Shown here piece by piece: positions 47,340 through 56,893 of a stretch of 64,000 bases of DNA. Position 1 is the stretch's first letter. Each line of letters begins with the position of its first letter. Made by a program: the position numbers and the translations under genes. The DNA is from Actinobaculum sp. 313 (GTDB lineage: Bacteria; Actinomycetota; Actinomycetes; Actinomycetales; Actinomycetaceae): the NCBI RefSeq assembly GCF_003073475.1, contig NZ_CP029033.1, positions 682,001-746,000 on the forward strand, written 5' to 3'. The notes under the pieces are model-generated. The model had not been told where the DNA came from. It did no database searches and worked only from the letters and a program-made list of their open reading frames with translations.

Positions 47340-48367
47340 AGTCCCTTCCTTTGGGGTTGTTGGTGTGTATCCGCATCCGTATGCCCTTGGCGTTTCATAA
47401 CCGCATGTGTCCCCACTCGTGGCGGCCTTACTTGTGTGGTTCACCTGTGGCGGCCGTACCTGTAGCACCCACTTGTGGCGGCTCGTTGCGTTTAACGGGA
47501 TATCCGCCTGGGAGTGCTCATCTTGGGGCACTGTGCCGGTCAGAGGGGCACAGTGCCGGTTGGAATTGAGACGTTTGTGGCAGGGCGCGAGAGTTGATCG
47601 CTGTGCACCAATTCGATTTTCTGGGAGCAGACCGCAGCCTCTCCCTTCGTTGGGCAGGCAAACGACTTCGGCTATTGAGTGAAATGGAACTGAGATTTGC
47701 CGGTGACCGGGTTCTGCCTCACAGACCGCGCACTCATGTGGAGTGCGGTTCGTTGCAGATCCAGCGGCTATTCCATCCGCCTATGCGAAAGCCGACGCCT
47801 TCCGCATACAACAACAGATGGCCTGCGAGCGGTGCGCTGTGGCCAACATGTTACGGCGGAAAGCGATCACGAGTTCTCCCGGTCTATAGGATCAACTGGC
47901 ACGGGGTCTTTGAGCATTAGTGCCCGTGCGTGTGCACCCGGCGGATGCGCGTCTAATCTAGACGCTCCACCCGAGGGAATACAAGTAAGCGCGTTCTATC
48001 TCACGTTCCGGGGTGTTGTGGCGTTGTGGCGGGTTGAGCGGAGTACGAAGAGCTCTCGCTGTTGTGTGAATGTCGTGCGGGAACAACGAAGAGGTGCCTC
48101 AGTGAGACTTGAGCCCCGGACCGGCGTGCGAATTTTCTTAAGGGGAGTGCACGTGCAGCGCACTGATCCGCGCCGCGGATAGATGCGCCTCATGCGTGAG
48201 CACATATTGGGCGGCAGTACTGTTGAGGCGCCTGAGCGGCGTAGAGTAGCCGAGTATATGCATCCGGTCATGACCGTACAAACCGCTGGAGTCTCTGCTT
48301 GAAAACAGGCGAGGTACATGAGGAAATACGTCAAGCTTGGACCGGTGGCACGAGAAGAAAGGCACCT
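47340..48367. other. Gene-free 1-kb stretch
   Basis: No supported gene between the divergent dicarboxylate symporter and cycA. Imperfect repeats of ACTTGTGGCGGC occur at about 47415-47485. Frames of up to 160 codons here are low-complexity. Confidence 0.5.
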
Positions 48368-49822
48368 ATGAGCCAGCGTGACATTAACAACGCGGACCTC
48401 AACGTGGTCGAGAAGGCGGAGGCCGCGCAGAACAGCGAGCATTTGCGGCGCAGCCTTTCCAATCGGCATATTCAACTCATTGCCATCGGCGGTGCGATTG
48501 GCACCGGTTTGTTCATGGGTTCCGGCAAGTCGATTCACACGGCGGGTCCGTCGATTCTGTTGGTCTACACCATCATTGGCTTCATGCTCTACTTCGTAAT
48601 GCGAGCGATGGGGGAACTGCTGCTATTCAAGTTGGAATACAAGTCGTTCCAGGATTTTGCGGCCGACCTGCTCGGACCGTGGGCGGGTTTCGTGGTGGGG
48701 TGGACCTACTGGGCGACGTGGACGGTGATCGGCATGGCCGACATCATCGCGATTACGGGGTACTGGAATCATTGGGTGAAGAACCAGACGATCTCGATGA
48801 TCCTCGCTGTGACACTCATGCTGGTGCTGTTGGGGATCAATATGCTCACGGTCAAGCTTTTCGGCGAGATGGAGTTCTGGCTTTCCATTATCAAGTTGGT
48901 TGCTATCGGAGCGTTGGTCGTTGTGGCAGCGGGCATGGTTATCACAGGCTTCACCTCGCCCGATGGCACCAAGGCCTCCGTGACGCATATTTGGAGTCAT
49001 GGCGGTCTGTTCCCAACCGGGTTCTGGGGCTTCCTGGGTGGTTTCCAGTTGGCCATCTTCGCTTTTGTCGGCATTGAGCTCGTGGGTACCACGGCAGCTG
49101 AGACGAAGGACCCGACGGTCACGTTGCCGCGGGCAATCAACTCCATCCCGGTGCGTGTTCTGCTCTTTTACGTGGTGGCGCTGGCCGCCATCATGTGCGT
49201 TATCCCATGGGACGAGGTCAATCCGAACAAGTCGCCATTTGTCAACCTATTCACGCTGATGGGCCTCGCCGCGGCTGCCTCGCTCATGAACTTCGTGGTG
49301 CTCTCCAGTGCGTCGTCGTCGTGCAATTCCGGCATCTATTCCACCTCGCGCATGTTGTACGGGCTGGCGCATAAGAAGATGGCACCGCAAGCATTCGGCA
49401 GACTCACCCGGCATGGTGTGCCGTGGATCGGCCTGATTACGACGGTCGCCTTGATCTGTGCGTCACTGGCATTAACGGCAAGTAGTGGAATTATGCGTGC
49501 GTTCACCATTGTGACGACGATCTCCTCGGTGCTATTCATCGTCGTGTGGTCGATTATCCTGGCCTGTTATCTCGTATATCTGCGGCGGTATCCGCAGGCG
49601 CATGAAGACTCCGTATACAAAATGCCAGGCGCACGGGTCATGCCGTGGGTGGTGCTCACCTTCTTCGTGCTCGCCCTCGTTGCACTGGGGTTCGACCACG
49701 ACACGCTTGTCGCCATGGCGGTGACTCCCATATGGTTCGTCGTTCTGGGGATCGCCTGGCTCCGAGTTCGTGGCAGGGTTTCTGCCGACGACGCCGCTGC
49801 TGACGCCGTCGTCTCGCACTAG
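48368..49822 (+). CDS. cycA: D-serine/D-alanine/glycine permease
   Basis: 484-residue APC-family symporter very close in layout to E. coli CycA: NRHIQLIAIGGAIGTGLFMG, FKLEYKSFQDFAADLLGPWAG, FAFVGIELVGTTAAETKDP, RAINSIPVRVLLFYV and SSASSSCNSGIYSTSRMLYGLA. Twelve helices. ATG 48368 follows GAGAAGAAAGGCACCT; the frame extends 23 codons upstream. The stop overlaps the convergent acyl-CoA ligase stop within CTAG. Confidence 0.9.
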   Translation: MSQRDINNADLNVVEKAEAAQNSEHLRRSLSNRHIQLIAIGGAIGTGLFMGSGKSIHTAGPSILLVYTIIGFMLYFVMRAMGELLLFKLEYKSFQDFAADLLGPWAGFVVGWTYWATWTVIGMADIIAITGYWNHWVKNQTISMILAVTLMLVLLGINMLTVKLFGEMEFWLSIIKLVAIGALVVVAAGMVITGFTSPDGTKASVTHIWSHGGLFPTGFWGFLGGFQLAIFAFVGIELVGTTAAETKDPTVTLPRAINSIPVRVLLFYVVALAAIMCVIPWDEVNPNKSPFVNLFTLMGLAAAASLMNFVVLSSASSSCNSGIYSTSRMLYGLAHKKMAPQAFGRLTRHGVPWIGLITTVALICASLALTASSGIMRAFTIVTTISSVLFIVVWSIILACYLVYLRRYPQAHEDSVYKMPGARVMPWVVLTFFVLALVALGFDHDTLVAMAVTPIWFVVLGIAWLRVRGRVSADDAAADAVVSH

Positions 49823-51687
49823 GAGAGGCGTACGTCCTGCTCATCGGCGTACATCTTGTCGATCAGACTCTGGTAATGCTCGATGGCATGGGAGCGGCGT
49901 ACCTTCAATGTCGGGGTTGCGGTGCCGTCGTCGACGGTCATCTCAGCGTCAAGAATCTCAAAACGCTTGACTGTTTCCCAACTGCCCAGCTTCGAGTTTG
50001 CCCGGTCAATGTCTCGCTGTAGCTGGCGGCGTACTTCCTGCAGCCGCACCGCCTCGGAGTACGGCATTCCGGCGCGCTCATGGGCAGAGCACCACTCGGA
50101 GATCCACTGCGGATCCAATGAGACAAGGGCGACGCAGTACTTGTGGCCTTCACCGACTACCACGGCCTGTGAGATCGCCTCCGAATTACCGGTCAGCATC
50201 GCCTCGACTTCGGAAGGCGAAACAAACTTTCCGTTGGAGGTTTTGATGACGTCCTTGATCCGGTCGGTGATGTAGAGGAAGCCATCGTTGTCGACTCGCC
50301 CAATGTCCCCGGTGTGGAACCAGCCGTCCCTGATGACCTGCGCGGTTAACTCGGGGTCGTTGTGATAGCCGCGCATCACGCACGGACCCTTAATGAGGAT
50401 TTCACCGGTGCCTTCGTCCACGCGTACAGCCGATCCGGGAATAATCCTTCCCACCGAGCCGAAGGTGAGATCCTGCGGGCGGTTGTAGAAGGTGACTGCG
50501 GCAGTCTCCGTTACCCCGTATCCCTCCAGAAGCGGAATGCCCAGGTTGAAGAACCACCGTTGTAACTCCGGGTTGAGCTTGGCGGAGCCGGAGATGACGT
50601 ACTGCAGCTTTCCGCCAAGCTGTCGGCGGATGGTGGAGAACACGAGGCGATCAGCCAGGCGGTATTGGGCCGCGAGCCGGGCAGGCATTTTCAAGTGTTG
50701 GGAGCGGTAGGGGAAGGACTGTTCGCCTACCCGCATCGCCCACTTCACAATCTTGCCTTTGCTAGAGTCCGGCGGTGCTGCGTTCAGAACTCCGGAACGT
50801 ACCTTTTCGAAGATGCGCGGGACCCCGCACATAAGTGTGGGATGGACTTTCGCCATGTTGGGCACGATCTGGTCGATACGTCCGTCCAGGGCATTGATTG
50901 TGCCGGTATACAGCGAAATGAGGATCATACACTTGCCGAAACCGTGTGATAGGGGCAGCCAAATGAAGTGAATATCGCGGTCTTGGATGGTGTTGTTAGC
51001 ACCCCAACCGATGGCTTCATAAATCCATGTCCCCTGTGTGATCTCCACGCCCTTGGGTCGCCCGGTGGTACCCGAGGTGTAGATGATGGTTGCAAGGGTG
51101 TCATGTGAGGTCGTGTCCATGGCGTTACGTACGCATACGGGAGATTCCTTCAAATGGCGCCGTCCGTGAGCCTCAAGTTCCTCCCAGGTCAGGACGCGTG
51201 GATCCGCTGAGCGGTTCTCACCTTCCATCACGATAATGCGGCTGATCTGCTCGTTCAGAGCCTGATGCATGGTGACTTTCTCAAGGATCTGCTCGTTCTG
51301 CACGAAAATAGCGGCGGCGCCGGAATCACGCAGAATGAAATTGATATCGTCGGCGCGAGTGTTGGGATAGAGCGAGTTCGTTGTCGCGCCGATAACAGAC
51401 AGCGCCATATCTGCAGCGATCCAGCGTATTGAAGTCCCGGCACAGATTCCGACGACATCGCCCGTCCTATAACCGAGAGCCAGCAGACCTGCACCAAGAA
51501 CATGGGTCCAGTCACGGAATGCACTCCAGCTCATCTCGCGCCATATGCCCTTCGCATCCGGATACATCCAGCCGGTCTGGTCGGGGTTGGTGCTCGCTTT
51601 GTCATCTAGCGCCGCTCCGATATTGGGCCAGGAGTTGTCGAAAGCATCTTGGATATCAGCTGCGAGATCGTGCGTGCCATAATCCAT
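49819..51687 (-). CDS. Long-chain acyl-CoA synthetase, FadD15-like
   Basis: 622-residue AMP-forming fatty acid:CoA ligase, peripheral to the membrane. P-loop ATIIYTSGTTGRPKGVEIT, adenylate motif LEGYGVTETAAVTF, GDIGRVDNDGFLYITDRIKDVIKTSNGKFVSP (hinge and catalytic Lys region), and a C-terminal TPTLKVRRSHAIEHY with the ribose-proximal Lys, all typical of mycobacterial FadD15-type enzymes. Leaderless promoter TATTGT six bases before ATG 51687. Likely activates fatty acids for lipid synthesis or breakdown; a second, shorter family member begins at 62967. Confidence 0.93.
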   Translation of the reverse strand: MDYGTHDLAADIQDAFDNSWPNIGAALDDKASTNPDQTGWMYPDAKGIWREMSWSAFRDWTHVLGAGLLALGYRTGDVVGICAGTSIRWIAADMALSVIGATTNSLYPNTRADDINFILRDSGAAAIFVQNEQILEKVTMHQALNEQISRIIVMEGENRSADPRVLTWEELEAHGRRHLKESPVCVRNAMDTTSHDTLATIIYTSGTTGRPKGVEITQGTWIYEAIGWGANNTIQDRDIHFIWLPLSHGFGKCMILISLYTGTINALDGRIDQIVPNMAKVHPTLMCGVPRIFEKVRSGVLNAAPPDSSKGKIVKWAMRVGEQSFPYRSQHLKMPARLAAQYRLADRLVFSTIRRQLGGKLQYVISGSAKLNPELQRWFFNLGIPLLEGYGVTETAAVTFYNRPQDLTFGSVGRIIPGSAVRVDEGTGEILIKGPCVMRGYHNDPELTAQVIRDGWFHTGDIGRVDNDGFLYITDRIKDVIKTSNGKFVSPSEVEAMLTGNSEAISQAVVVGEGHKYCVALVSLDPQWISEWCSAHERAGMPYSEAVRLQEVRRQLQRDIDRANSKLGSWETVKRFEILDAEMTVDDGTATPTLKVRRSHAIEHYQSLIDKMYADEQDVRLS

Positions 51688-52201
51688 GCTCTAACAATAC
51701 GCTCGTTCAGAGTTCATAAGGCGAACTTGCCGGGTGAGTGCGGTGCGTGGCCGCTGGAGCGCGAAGGGGCCGAGTGACACCGCAAATCGTGGACGTGCGT
51801 GGTGTGCGGCGGATGGAGCGCGAAGGGACTGCGCGGAGGGCCGCCGTTTCACCCTATCTCCGGTGGATTGGGCGAAGTCGTCATAAGGGGCGCACGTGGA
51901 AGATCGTTTCGCCTTGTCGCTTCTGGTTCCGGCGTGCGGAATGCGCGCATGCCTAACCGGGGGAAGGCGCACCGTATGTTTGGCGGAGTGGGTGTTCACG
52001 CCCCTAGCGGTGTCTTCCTCTCAAGCAGCGTGCACGAACTGCGGTCCCTTCCCGCCCAATTCAAGGGGCACCTTTGTTTTGGGTGCTGTGTGTGATCGTA
52101 GCCTGGGTGCCGACGCTCAACCCCAGCAGAGTCTGCATTTCGGCTTTTGCGGCTGGCCTGAACGTCCACTCCCGTGCTCCCTCGAGCAGAGCGTGTTCAC
52201 A
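51688..52201. other. Gene-free stretch
   Basis: No gene. A GGAGCGCGAAGGG string recurs near 51757 and 51815. The first bases hold the leaderless promoter of the acyl-CoA synthetase. Confidence 0.5.
51694..51699 (-). promoter_or_regulatory. -10 box, leaderless start of acyl-CoA synthetase
   Basis: TATTGT on the minus strand, six bases before ATG 51687. Confidence 0.45.
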
Positions 52202-52840
52202 CTAGATCCAGTTGATTGTGTTGTAAAACTCGGCCAGTTCCGCGTCGGTGATTTCGGGCGGAGCGCCGGAATCGCTGTAGGAAAGCATGGCGGCAAGGAC
52301 GTTGACATCGTTGCGGGTGACCATGATCCCGCGAATACACATATTGCTGCTGTTCTCTTCCACCGAGCAGAAGCTAAACGTCGTTCCGGGAACCCCCTGC
52401 AGGTCGCCGCTTCCCAATTCGATAAGCGAGCTGGCATCACGCGAAAAACTCGCAATGTAGCTCCGGGCAATTTCCTCGGGAGTCGATCCGAGAAGGTCGA
52501 CGTCGGTAGTGACGGTAGCTGCCAGACTTCCGCCTTTCATATATGCCCGTGTAGCCTCGTCCGAGCCGGCGTCCTCGTAGCCTTCCGGGGTGTTGATAGT
52601 CAGCAGTGTGTCGAGCGGCACGTCCGATGCGGCCGCTGAGGCTTGGGCAGAGGTCGGGTCCAGCGTCGTTGCTTGCGGTGATGTCGTTGCGTCGGGTGGC
52701 ATCACCGTGGCAGCGGGCGACAGGTGCGTTGCCGTGGAAGACGTGCCCGGTTGGCTGGCGCAGGAGGTGGCGGATACGACCAGAGCGGCGGCACCAAGCA
52801 GCCCCAACGGGTATGCGAACTTCGGACGGGCAGCCTTCAT
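52202..52840 (-). CDS. Secreted lipoprotein, paralog 1
   Basis: 212-residue lipoprotein. Signal peptide with lipobox ATSC near residue 27, a Ser/Thr/Ala/Pro-rich linker of about 50 residues, then a globular domain of about 130 residues (TPEGYEDAGSDEATRAYMKG ... GSTPEEIARSYIASFS ... EFYNTINWI) with one Cys pair that could form a disulfide. No recognised family. A sister gene at 53013 has the same architecture; the two are tandem, 172 bases apart. Confidence 0.8.
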   Translation of the reverse strand: MKAARPKFAYPLGLLGAAALVVSATSCASQPGTSSTATHLSPAATVMPPDATTSPQATTLDPTSAQASAAASDVPLDTLLTINTPEGYEDAGSDEATRAYMKGGSLAATVTTDVDLLGSTPEEIARSYIASFSRDASSLIELGSGDLQGVPGTTFSFCSVEENSSNMCIRGIMVTRNDVNVLAAMLSYSDSGAPPEITDAELAEFYNTINWI

Positions 52841-53012
52841 ACTCGTCTTTATAGCCCATCTGGCCCCCGCAGTGCCAGCGCCGGTGTTGCTAGCCGTCGT
52901 CGTGCTGCTACTGCCGCTGGCGCCGATCAGACCTGCGGGGAAGCAGTGTTGTACAGCTGAACAAGGCCTTGTAGAGAAACATCGCTGATCGGTTCTGGGG
53001 CGAGACGGTGTT

Positions 53013-53693
53013 TTACTTCCACCTAATGTTGTCGGTGATCTCCGCGAGCATTGACGGTGTCACTTCCGGAGCGTTGCCTGAGTCACTGTGAGTGAGAACA
53101 ACGGCAATGGTGTTCTGGCCATTATGCCCGACGACGATGCCGCGCGCGCATATGTGGTCTGCGTTCGGCGTTCCATTGCCACGCATGACGAAGCCACAAG
53201 CGGTGAAAGTGACCCCTTCTTCTCCTGCCATTTCACTTGTTCCGAGTTCCGCGATCAAGGAGTCGTTGTCGGTGATGTAGGGCATGAAGGTGCGGGCGAT
53301 CTCCTCTGGAGTAGTTCCGAGGGTGAGTGTATCGGCAGTGATCAGAGCTGCTTGGTCCGCGCCCTTCGAAAAACTGAGAGCATTTTCGTCGGAGTGGTAG
53401 TCCTCATAGCCGTTCGGAGCGGTGAAATCGATAATCGAGGTGATGGGAGCAGACTCACCGGTACCCGTTGTCGCAGAGCCGCTCGGCGCGGAGCTGGAGT
53501 TTGGTGAAGCAGAGTCCTGTGGTGCGCCTGAGTTCTGGGCGGTCGGATCGGGCGAGGTCGCGGAGGATGTTGCCGTCGGCGTCGTCGAGTTTGACGCGGA
53601 GGAATCACTAGCCGGGTCAGAACTCGAGCAAGCCGAGATCGTCAGGGCAAGCGCAGCCATAGCAGTGAGAAGCGTGACGCGACGAGACTTCAT
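53013..53693 (-). CDS. Secreted lipoprotein, paralog 2
   Basis: 226-residue lipoprotein, lipobox ISAC, Ser/Thr/Ala/Pro-rich linker, then the same domain as its neighbour: APNGYEDYHSDENALSFSKG aligns with TPEGYEDAGSDEATRAYMKG, LGTTPEEIARTFMPYI with LGSTPEEIARSYIASF, SDSGNAPEVTPSMLAEITDN with SDSGAPPEITDAELAEFYNT. The Cys pair (ACGFVM, HICARG) is conserved. ATG 53693 chosen over an upstream ATG for the better signal peptide. Function unknown; resembles antigen 84-like or LpqN-type surface proteins only in architecture. Confidence 0.8.
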   Translation of the reverse strand: MKSRRVTLLTAMAALALTISACSSSDPASDSSASNSTTPTATSSATSPDPTAQNSGAPQDSASPNSSSAPSGSATTGTGESAPITSIIDFTAPNGYEDYHSDENALSFSKGADQAALITADTLTLGTTPEEIARTFMPYITDNDSLIAELGTSEMAGEEGVTFTACGFVMRGNGTPNADHICARGIVVGHNGQNTIAVVLTHSDSGNAPEVTPSMLAEITDNIRWK

Positions 53694-53870
53694 AGGACCT
53701 ACTTTCGGAGGTGACATGTACACGGGATGTGTGCTGAGACTAGCACGGGTACGGCGCTAAAGGCACCGCGGTTGAAACGGTCGTGCAGAGAGCCTCTGTT
53801 TGTGCGTGATGTTGCCGTGCGGGCGGTGGTGTATCGTTCGCGCGTGACGCTGCCATGCGTGACGGCAACA

Positions 53871-55172
53871 CTATTGGCTTCCAGGCACCGCCGTGGAGAT
53901 GACCTGAGCGGCAGCGCTTGCCACACGTCGTAAGCCGGAGGTGTCCAGTAAGTAGCTGGTCAACGGGAAGAGCCATCACTTCCGGCCACACGTGCGGGAA
54001 ACTGCTGGGGCATGGCCAATACATCGGAGTGTATATATGTTCCTGTGCGAGGCGCTGTGCCGCTTGTTCGGCGTGCGGCATCTGAAGGGCAACGGTGTAG
54101 GCGCTGGCCGCGATGATGGCTTGGGCGGGGATGCTTGCGGCGCGCAGGTAATGAACAAGCATTGCGGCATGCCGGCGGCGTCGACTCATAATCTTGGCGA
54201 TGTCCAGCGCGGCAAGTAGGTGCCGGGCCGCAGTGCTCATGGAGGTTGGGTCCCGGGCCGCGTCAACGGCTTCTTCGGCTTGCGGAGTGGGGGTACCGCG
54301 TAGTCCGGCGAGCTTCAGCGTGGTGACGCGATCATCTGGTGCAGGCGGAGTCGGCGCGGGCAGGGCAGTGGCGCCCCGGGCGGCATGGGCCCAGGCGCCG
54401 TCGGGAATCGGCAACCATTTGCGGAGGGAGAGAACACTGTAGGTGGCATAGTCTGGCGGCGGGGTGTCCGGCCCGGCATGAGTGATATCGGCGACGATGG
54501 CGCGGCCTCGTTCGGCCTGCGCGTTCAGGAGTGTTGCGAGTGCGGGGACGGGGTATCACCGCAGGTTGTGCCGAATAGAATCGCAGCGCCCGGGGTGCGT
54601 TCGGTTGCTCTATCGAGTGCGGCTGGATCCGGTAGTAGATCGGTGCCGACGGGCACGTGCTGGATGCTGATGCCTTCGAGTTGGAAGGGCTCGATCATGG
54701 TGAGGCAGTAGTACGCGGGTACCAAGATGCGGTTGATTCCACGGTCTCGCAGCGCTCTGGCGACGAGACTGAGCGCTTGTCGGCCGGAGGCGACGGCGCG
54801 TGTCGGCCACACGGGTGGTTGAGCGATGCCTGCTTCATTGGAAGAGGGGGTACGCGGCGGAGGTGCGGCGCCTGGTGAGGTGCGAACGTTGGGGCGGACT
54901 GCGGTGTGACTGTGAAATGTTCCAGGTGCGGGTGGGTTGATGGCGGGTGGGGTGGTGTGTGAGGGAGGTGCTGCGGGTGGGGTAGCGGCAACACCGAAGG
55001 GATTTGGGTCCTTGCGCGCTGGGGTAGGGCCTACGTCGGTTAAAGGTGTGGCGGGGGTTGATGCCGCGATAGTAGCGCTGCACAGGGAAGCGGTTGGTGG
55101 TATGTAGTGCCCGGGGAGGAAGTCCTCGCGGGGTGCCCAGGTAAAATCGCCGCCAATTTCCGCATTTGCCAT
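53871..55172 (-). pseudogene. PLP-dependent aminotransferase-like protein with two frameshifts
   Basis: Gene for a DegT/DnrJ-like PLP protein, as used in cell-wall or capsular sugar biosynthesis, broken twice. Segment 1 (from ATG 55172, leaderless with TAAGTT seven bases upstream) runs from MANAEIGGDFTW to FGTTCGDTP. One missing base in the G run at 54550-54553 shifts the frame; restoring it gives VPALATLLNAQAERGRAIVA and YSVLSLRKWLPIPDGAWA with the PLP lysine. Near 53937 one extra base shifts it again, and the natural end LRRVASAAAQVISTAVPGSQ stops at TAG 53871. A Pro/Thr-rich low-complexity insertion (about 85 residues) sits near the N-terminus. Real decay or sequencing error. Confidence 0.7.
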
Positions 55173-55518
55173 TATGGCCAACTTACGAGTATCTGCACCT
55201 GATAGCGGTCGGGGTGGAACCTAGTGGCACGTCAGGCGGAGGTGTCGATGTGTATGGGGAGTTGGTGCGGGCTGGTGTGAACCCAGCAACCAACAGGGGA
55301 GGTGTTGATGCGTACGGGGAGCTGGAAAAGCCGCTCGGTGAGGGACGTAAACTTGTCGGCGCGAGTGAAAATCTGTTGGTGAGGAGGCGAGGTGCGGCGC
55401 GCTTTGCGAATACGCACTTATCGGGTGTGGGCGGACCTCTGTTGGCGATTTGGATGTGTCGTGTGTAGTGGCCAAAGACACCATAATGCGGAGCTTGGTG
55501 TGCCTCCGCAAAGGGGCG

Positions 55519-55638
55519 TGTCCAAATCCCGTCCAAACGATCAGAGTGGACTTCGTTCGGGCCACGAAAACCGCACCATTCCACCATTCCTAAAACTGAA
55601 TCAATCCAGTTTTGCTCCGTTTGGACGGGATTTGGACA
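55519..55638. repeat. 120-bp MITE-like element, copy 2 (inverted relative to copy 1)
   Basis: The same 19-bp terminal inverted repeats (55519-55537 and 55620-55638) and equal length as the element at 2967. Its reverse complement aligns with copy 1 along the interior, with many point differences, so the copies are old. Confidence 0.8.
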
Positions 55639-55920
55639 TGCTCGCCCGAGAACAGGCAGCCAAACGCCACTCGGCGTGGTCTGGCTCACGGGATAAGGAG
55701 GGGTCCTGCAGCAACCAGAGCACTTGTGTGCACAGCAGTATGGTTCTGCATGGCGCGCGGTGTCCGCTGGGTGTGCCTGGGCTGGAGGTAGTATGGTTCT
55801 GCGCGGCGCGCCGACGCGCTCTGCGCCACCTGCGCTCCTGGGACTGTTGCAGCGGGCGCCTGGCCGAGCGAAGGCGTAGGCATCGCCGGTGGTATGGGTG
55901 GACGAGGCAAAGAGAGCGGT

Positions 55921-55990
55921 AAGAAGTATCGGGTTTGGCGAGAAGTGTCGGTTTTTTCGCGAAGTTTCTTGAAAAACCCGACACTTCTCG
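55921..55990. repeat. GAAGTGT palindromic repeat, locus 3
   Basis: GAGAAGTGTCGGTTTTTTC faces GAAAAACCCGACACTTCTC across a GCGAAGTTTCTT centre: a near-perfect 19-base stem. Same family as 15561 and 30726. Confidence 0.75.
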
Positions 55991-56010
55991 AGGCTCTGCG
56001 CGGTCTCGAT

Positions 56011-56098
56011 AGTCGACGGAGCCTCGCAGGTTCGCGGGGCCCTGAAGGTCGACGGAGCCTCGCAGGTTCGCGGGGCCTCGCAGGTTCGCGGGGCCCAG
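56011..56098. repeat. Array of 18-bp CCTCGCAGGTTCGCGGGG units
   Basis: Three copies of CCTCGCAGGTTCGCGGGG interleaved with GTCGACGGAG, immediately downstream of the ABC permease gene. Confidence 0.8.
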
Positions 56099-56134
56099 CA
56101 GCTTCACCTGGTCGCGAAGACCTCGGCTTGGAGT

Positions 56135-56893
56135 TTACAACTCTCGCCGAGCGAAGGCATGTGCACCGATGGTAAGTGCGCAGCAAGCAACAAGTAACCC
56201 GGTTAGTGCGGGCACCGCCAACGCCGCAGTCCCGCCGCCGACGAGCGTATTCGGCGCTCCGATAAGCCCGAGCGGAGTGTACTTCGCCAGGGGTGCGAAT
56301 CCACTCAACGCTGCGCAGAGCACGTAGCAGCCCAGGGCGCATCCGGTTGCGGCGCCGGGTGAGGACACCGCTGCGGACAGGCCACAGGTCAGTGCCAGGA
56401 ATACAAGTGCAGTTACTACCCAGGCCGCGCTCGCCAAGAGGAGTTGGCGCAATGGAGCATCGGCAAAAGCAAGGCGAGTCAGGCTGTACAACAGTGCCAC
56501 GCCACACATGCATCCGACGACGAGTACCACCGCCCGTGCGGCAAAGGCCGCTATCGGCTGGGCCGAACGGTCGGCTGGGCGCACGGCGAGTAGGCGAGCG
56601 CGGCCGGACGAGACGAGGCTCGCCGTCGACCCACCCGCCGAAACGATGACGGCGATCATAGCTAGCTGTGCCAGGTTCTTCGTCCACTGCGCGTAGGTCT
56701 CAGCCCAACTCGCAGCGGGAACGATTCCCGCGTAGGCGTCGCCCATAACGGCTTCGGTAAACTCGGGGCCGAAACGCCCAATGAGGATGGACATGACGGC
56801 TAGGGCGAGGAAAACGCCGAGCATGACGCGCCCGAGCCAGGTACGCCGTACAGCATTCAGCTCGGTGTGAAACAGGGCGGGGAATCCAATCAT
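56135..56893 (-). CDS. ABC transporter permease
   Basis: 252-residue, six-helix ABC-2-type permease. FHTELNAVRRTWLGRVMLGVFLALAVMSI opens, followed by AMIAVIVSAGGSTASLVSSGRARLLAVRPADRSAQPIAAFA (a typical ABC-2 cytoplasmic loop) and four more helices. ATG 56893 overlaps the ATPase stop as ATGA, so the two are one translation unit. Exports an unknown substrate, possibly a lipid or peptide. Confidence 0.85.
   Translation of the reverse strand: MIGFPALFHTELNAVRRTWLGRVMLGVFLALAVMSILIGRFGPEFTEAVMGDAYAGIVPAASWAETYAQWTKNLAQLAMIAVIVSAGGSTASLVSSGRARLLAVRPADRSAQPIAAFAARAVVLVVGCMCGVALLYSLTRLAFADAPLRQLLLASAAWVVTALVFLALTCGLSAAVSSPGAATGCALGCYVLCAALSGFAPLAKYTPLGLIGAPNTLVGGGTAALAVPALTGLLVACCALTIGAHAFARREL

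Larger units (their letters stand above)
55173..56134. other. Gene-free, repeat-rich stretch
   Basis: No gene. Holds an imperfect direct repeat GGAGGTGTNGATGNGTANGG (about 55230 and 55300), MITE copy 2, a repeated TATGGTTCTGC string near 55739 and 55792, the third GAAGTGT palindrome and an 18-bp array. A 176-codon plus-strand frame here is only repeat translation. Confidence 0.6.

Noticed and set aside
55183-55689. 168-codon minus-strand frame
   Set aside because: Spans the MITE copy and direct repeats; composition Pro/Thr/Arg-rich.
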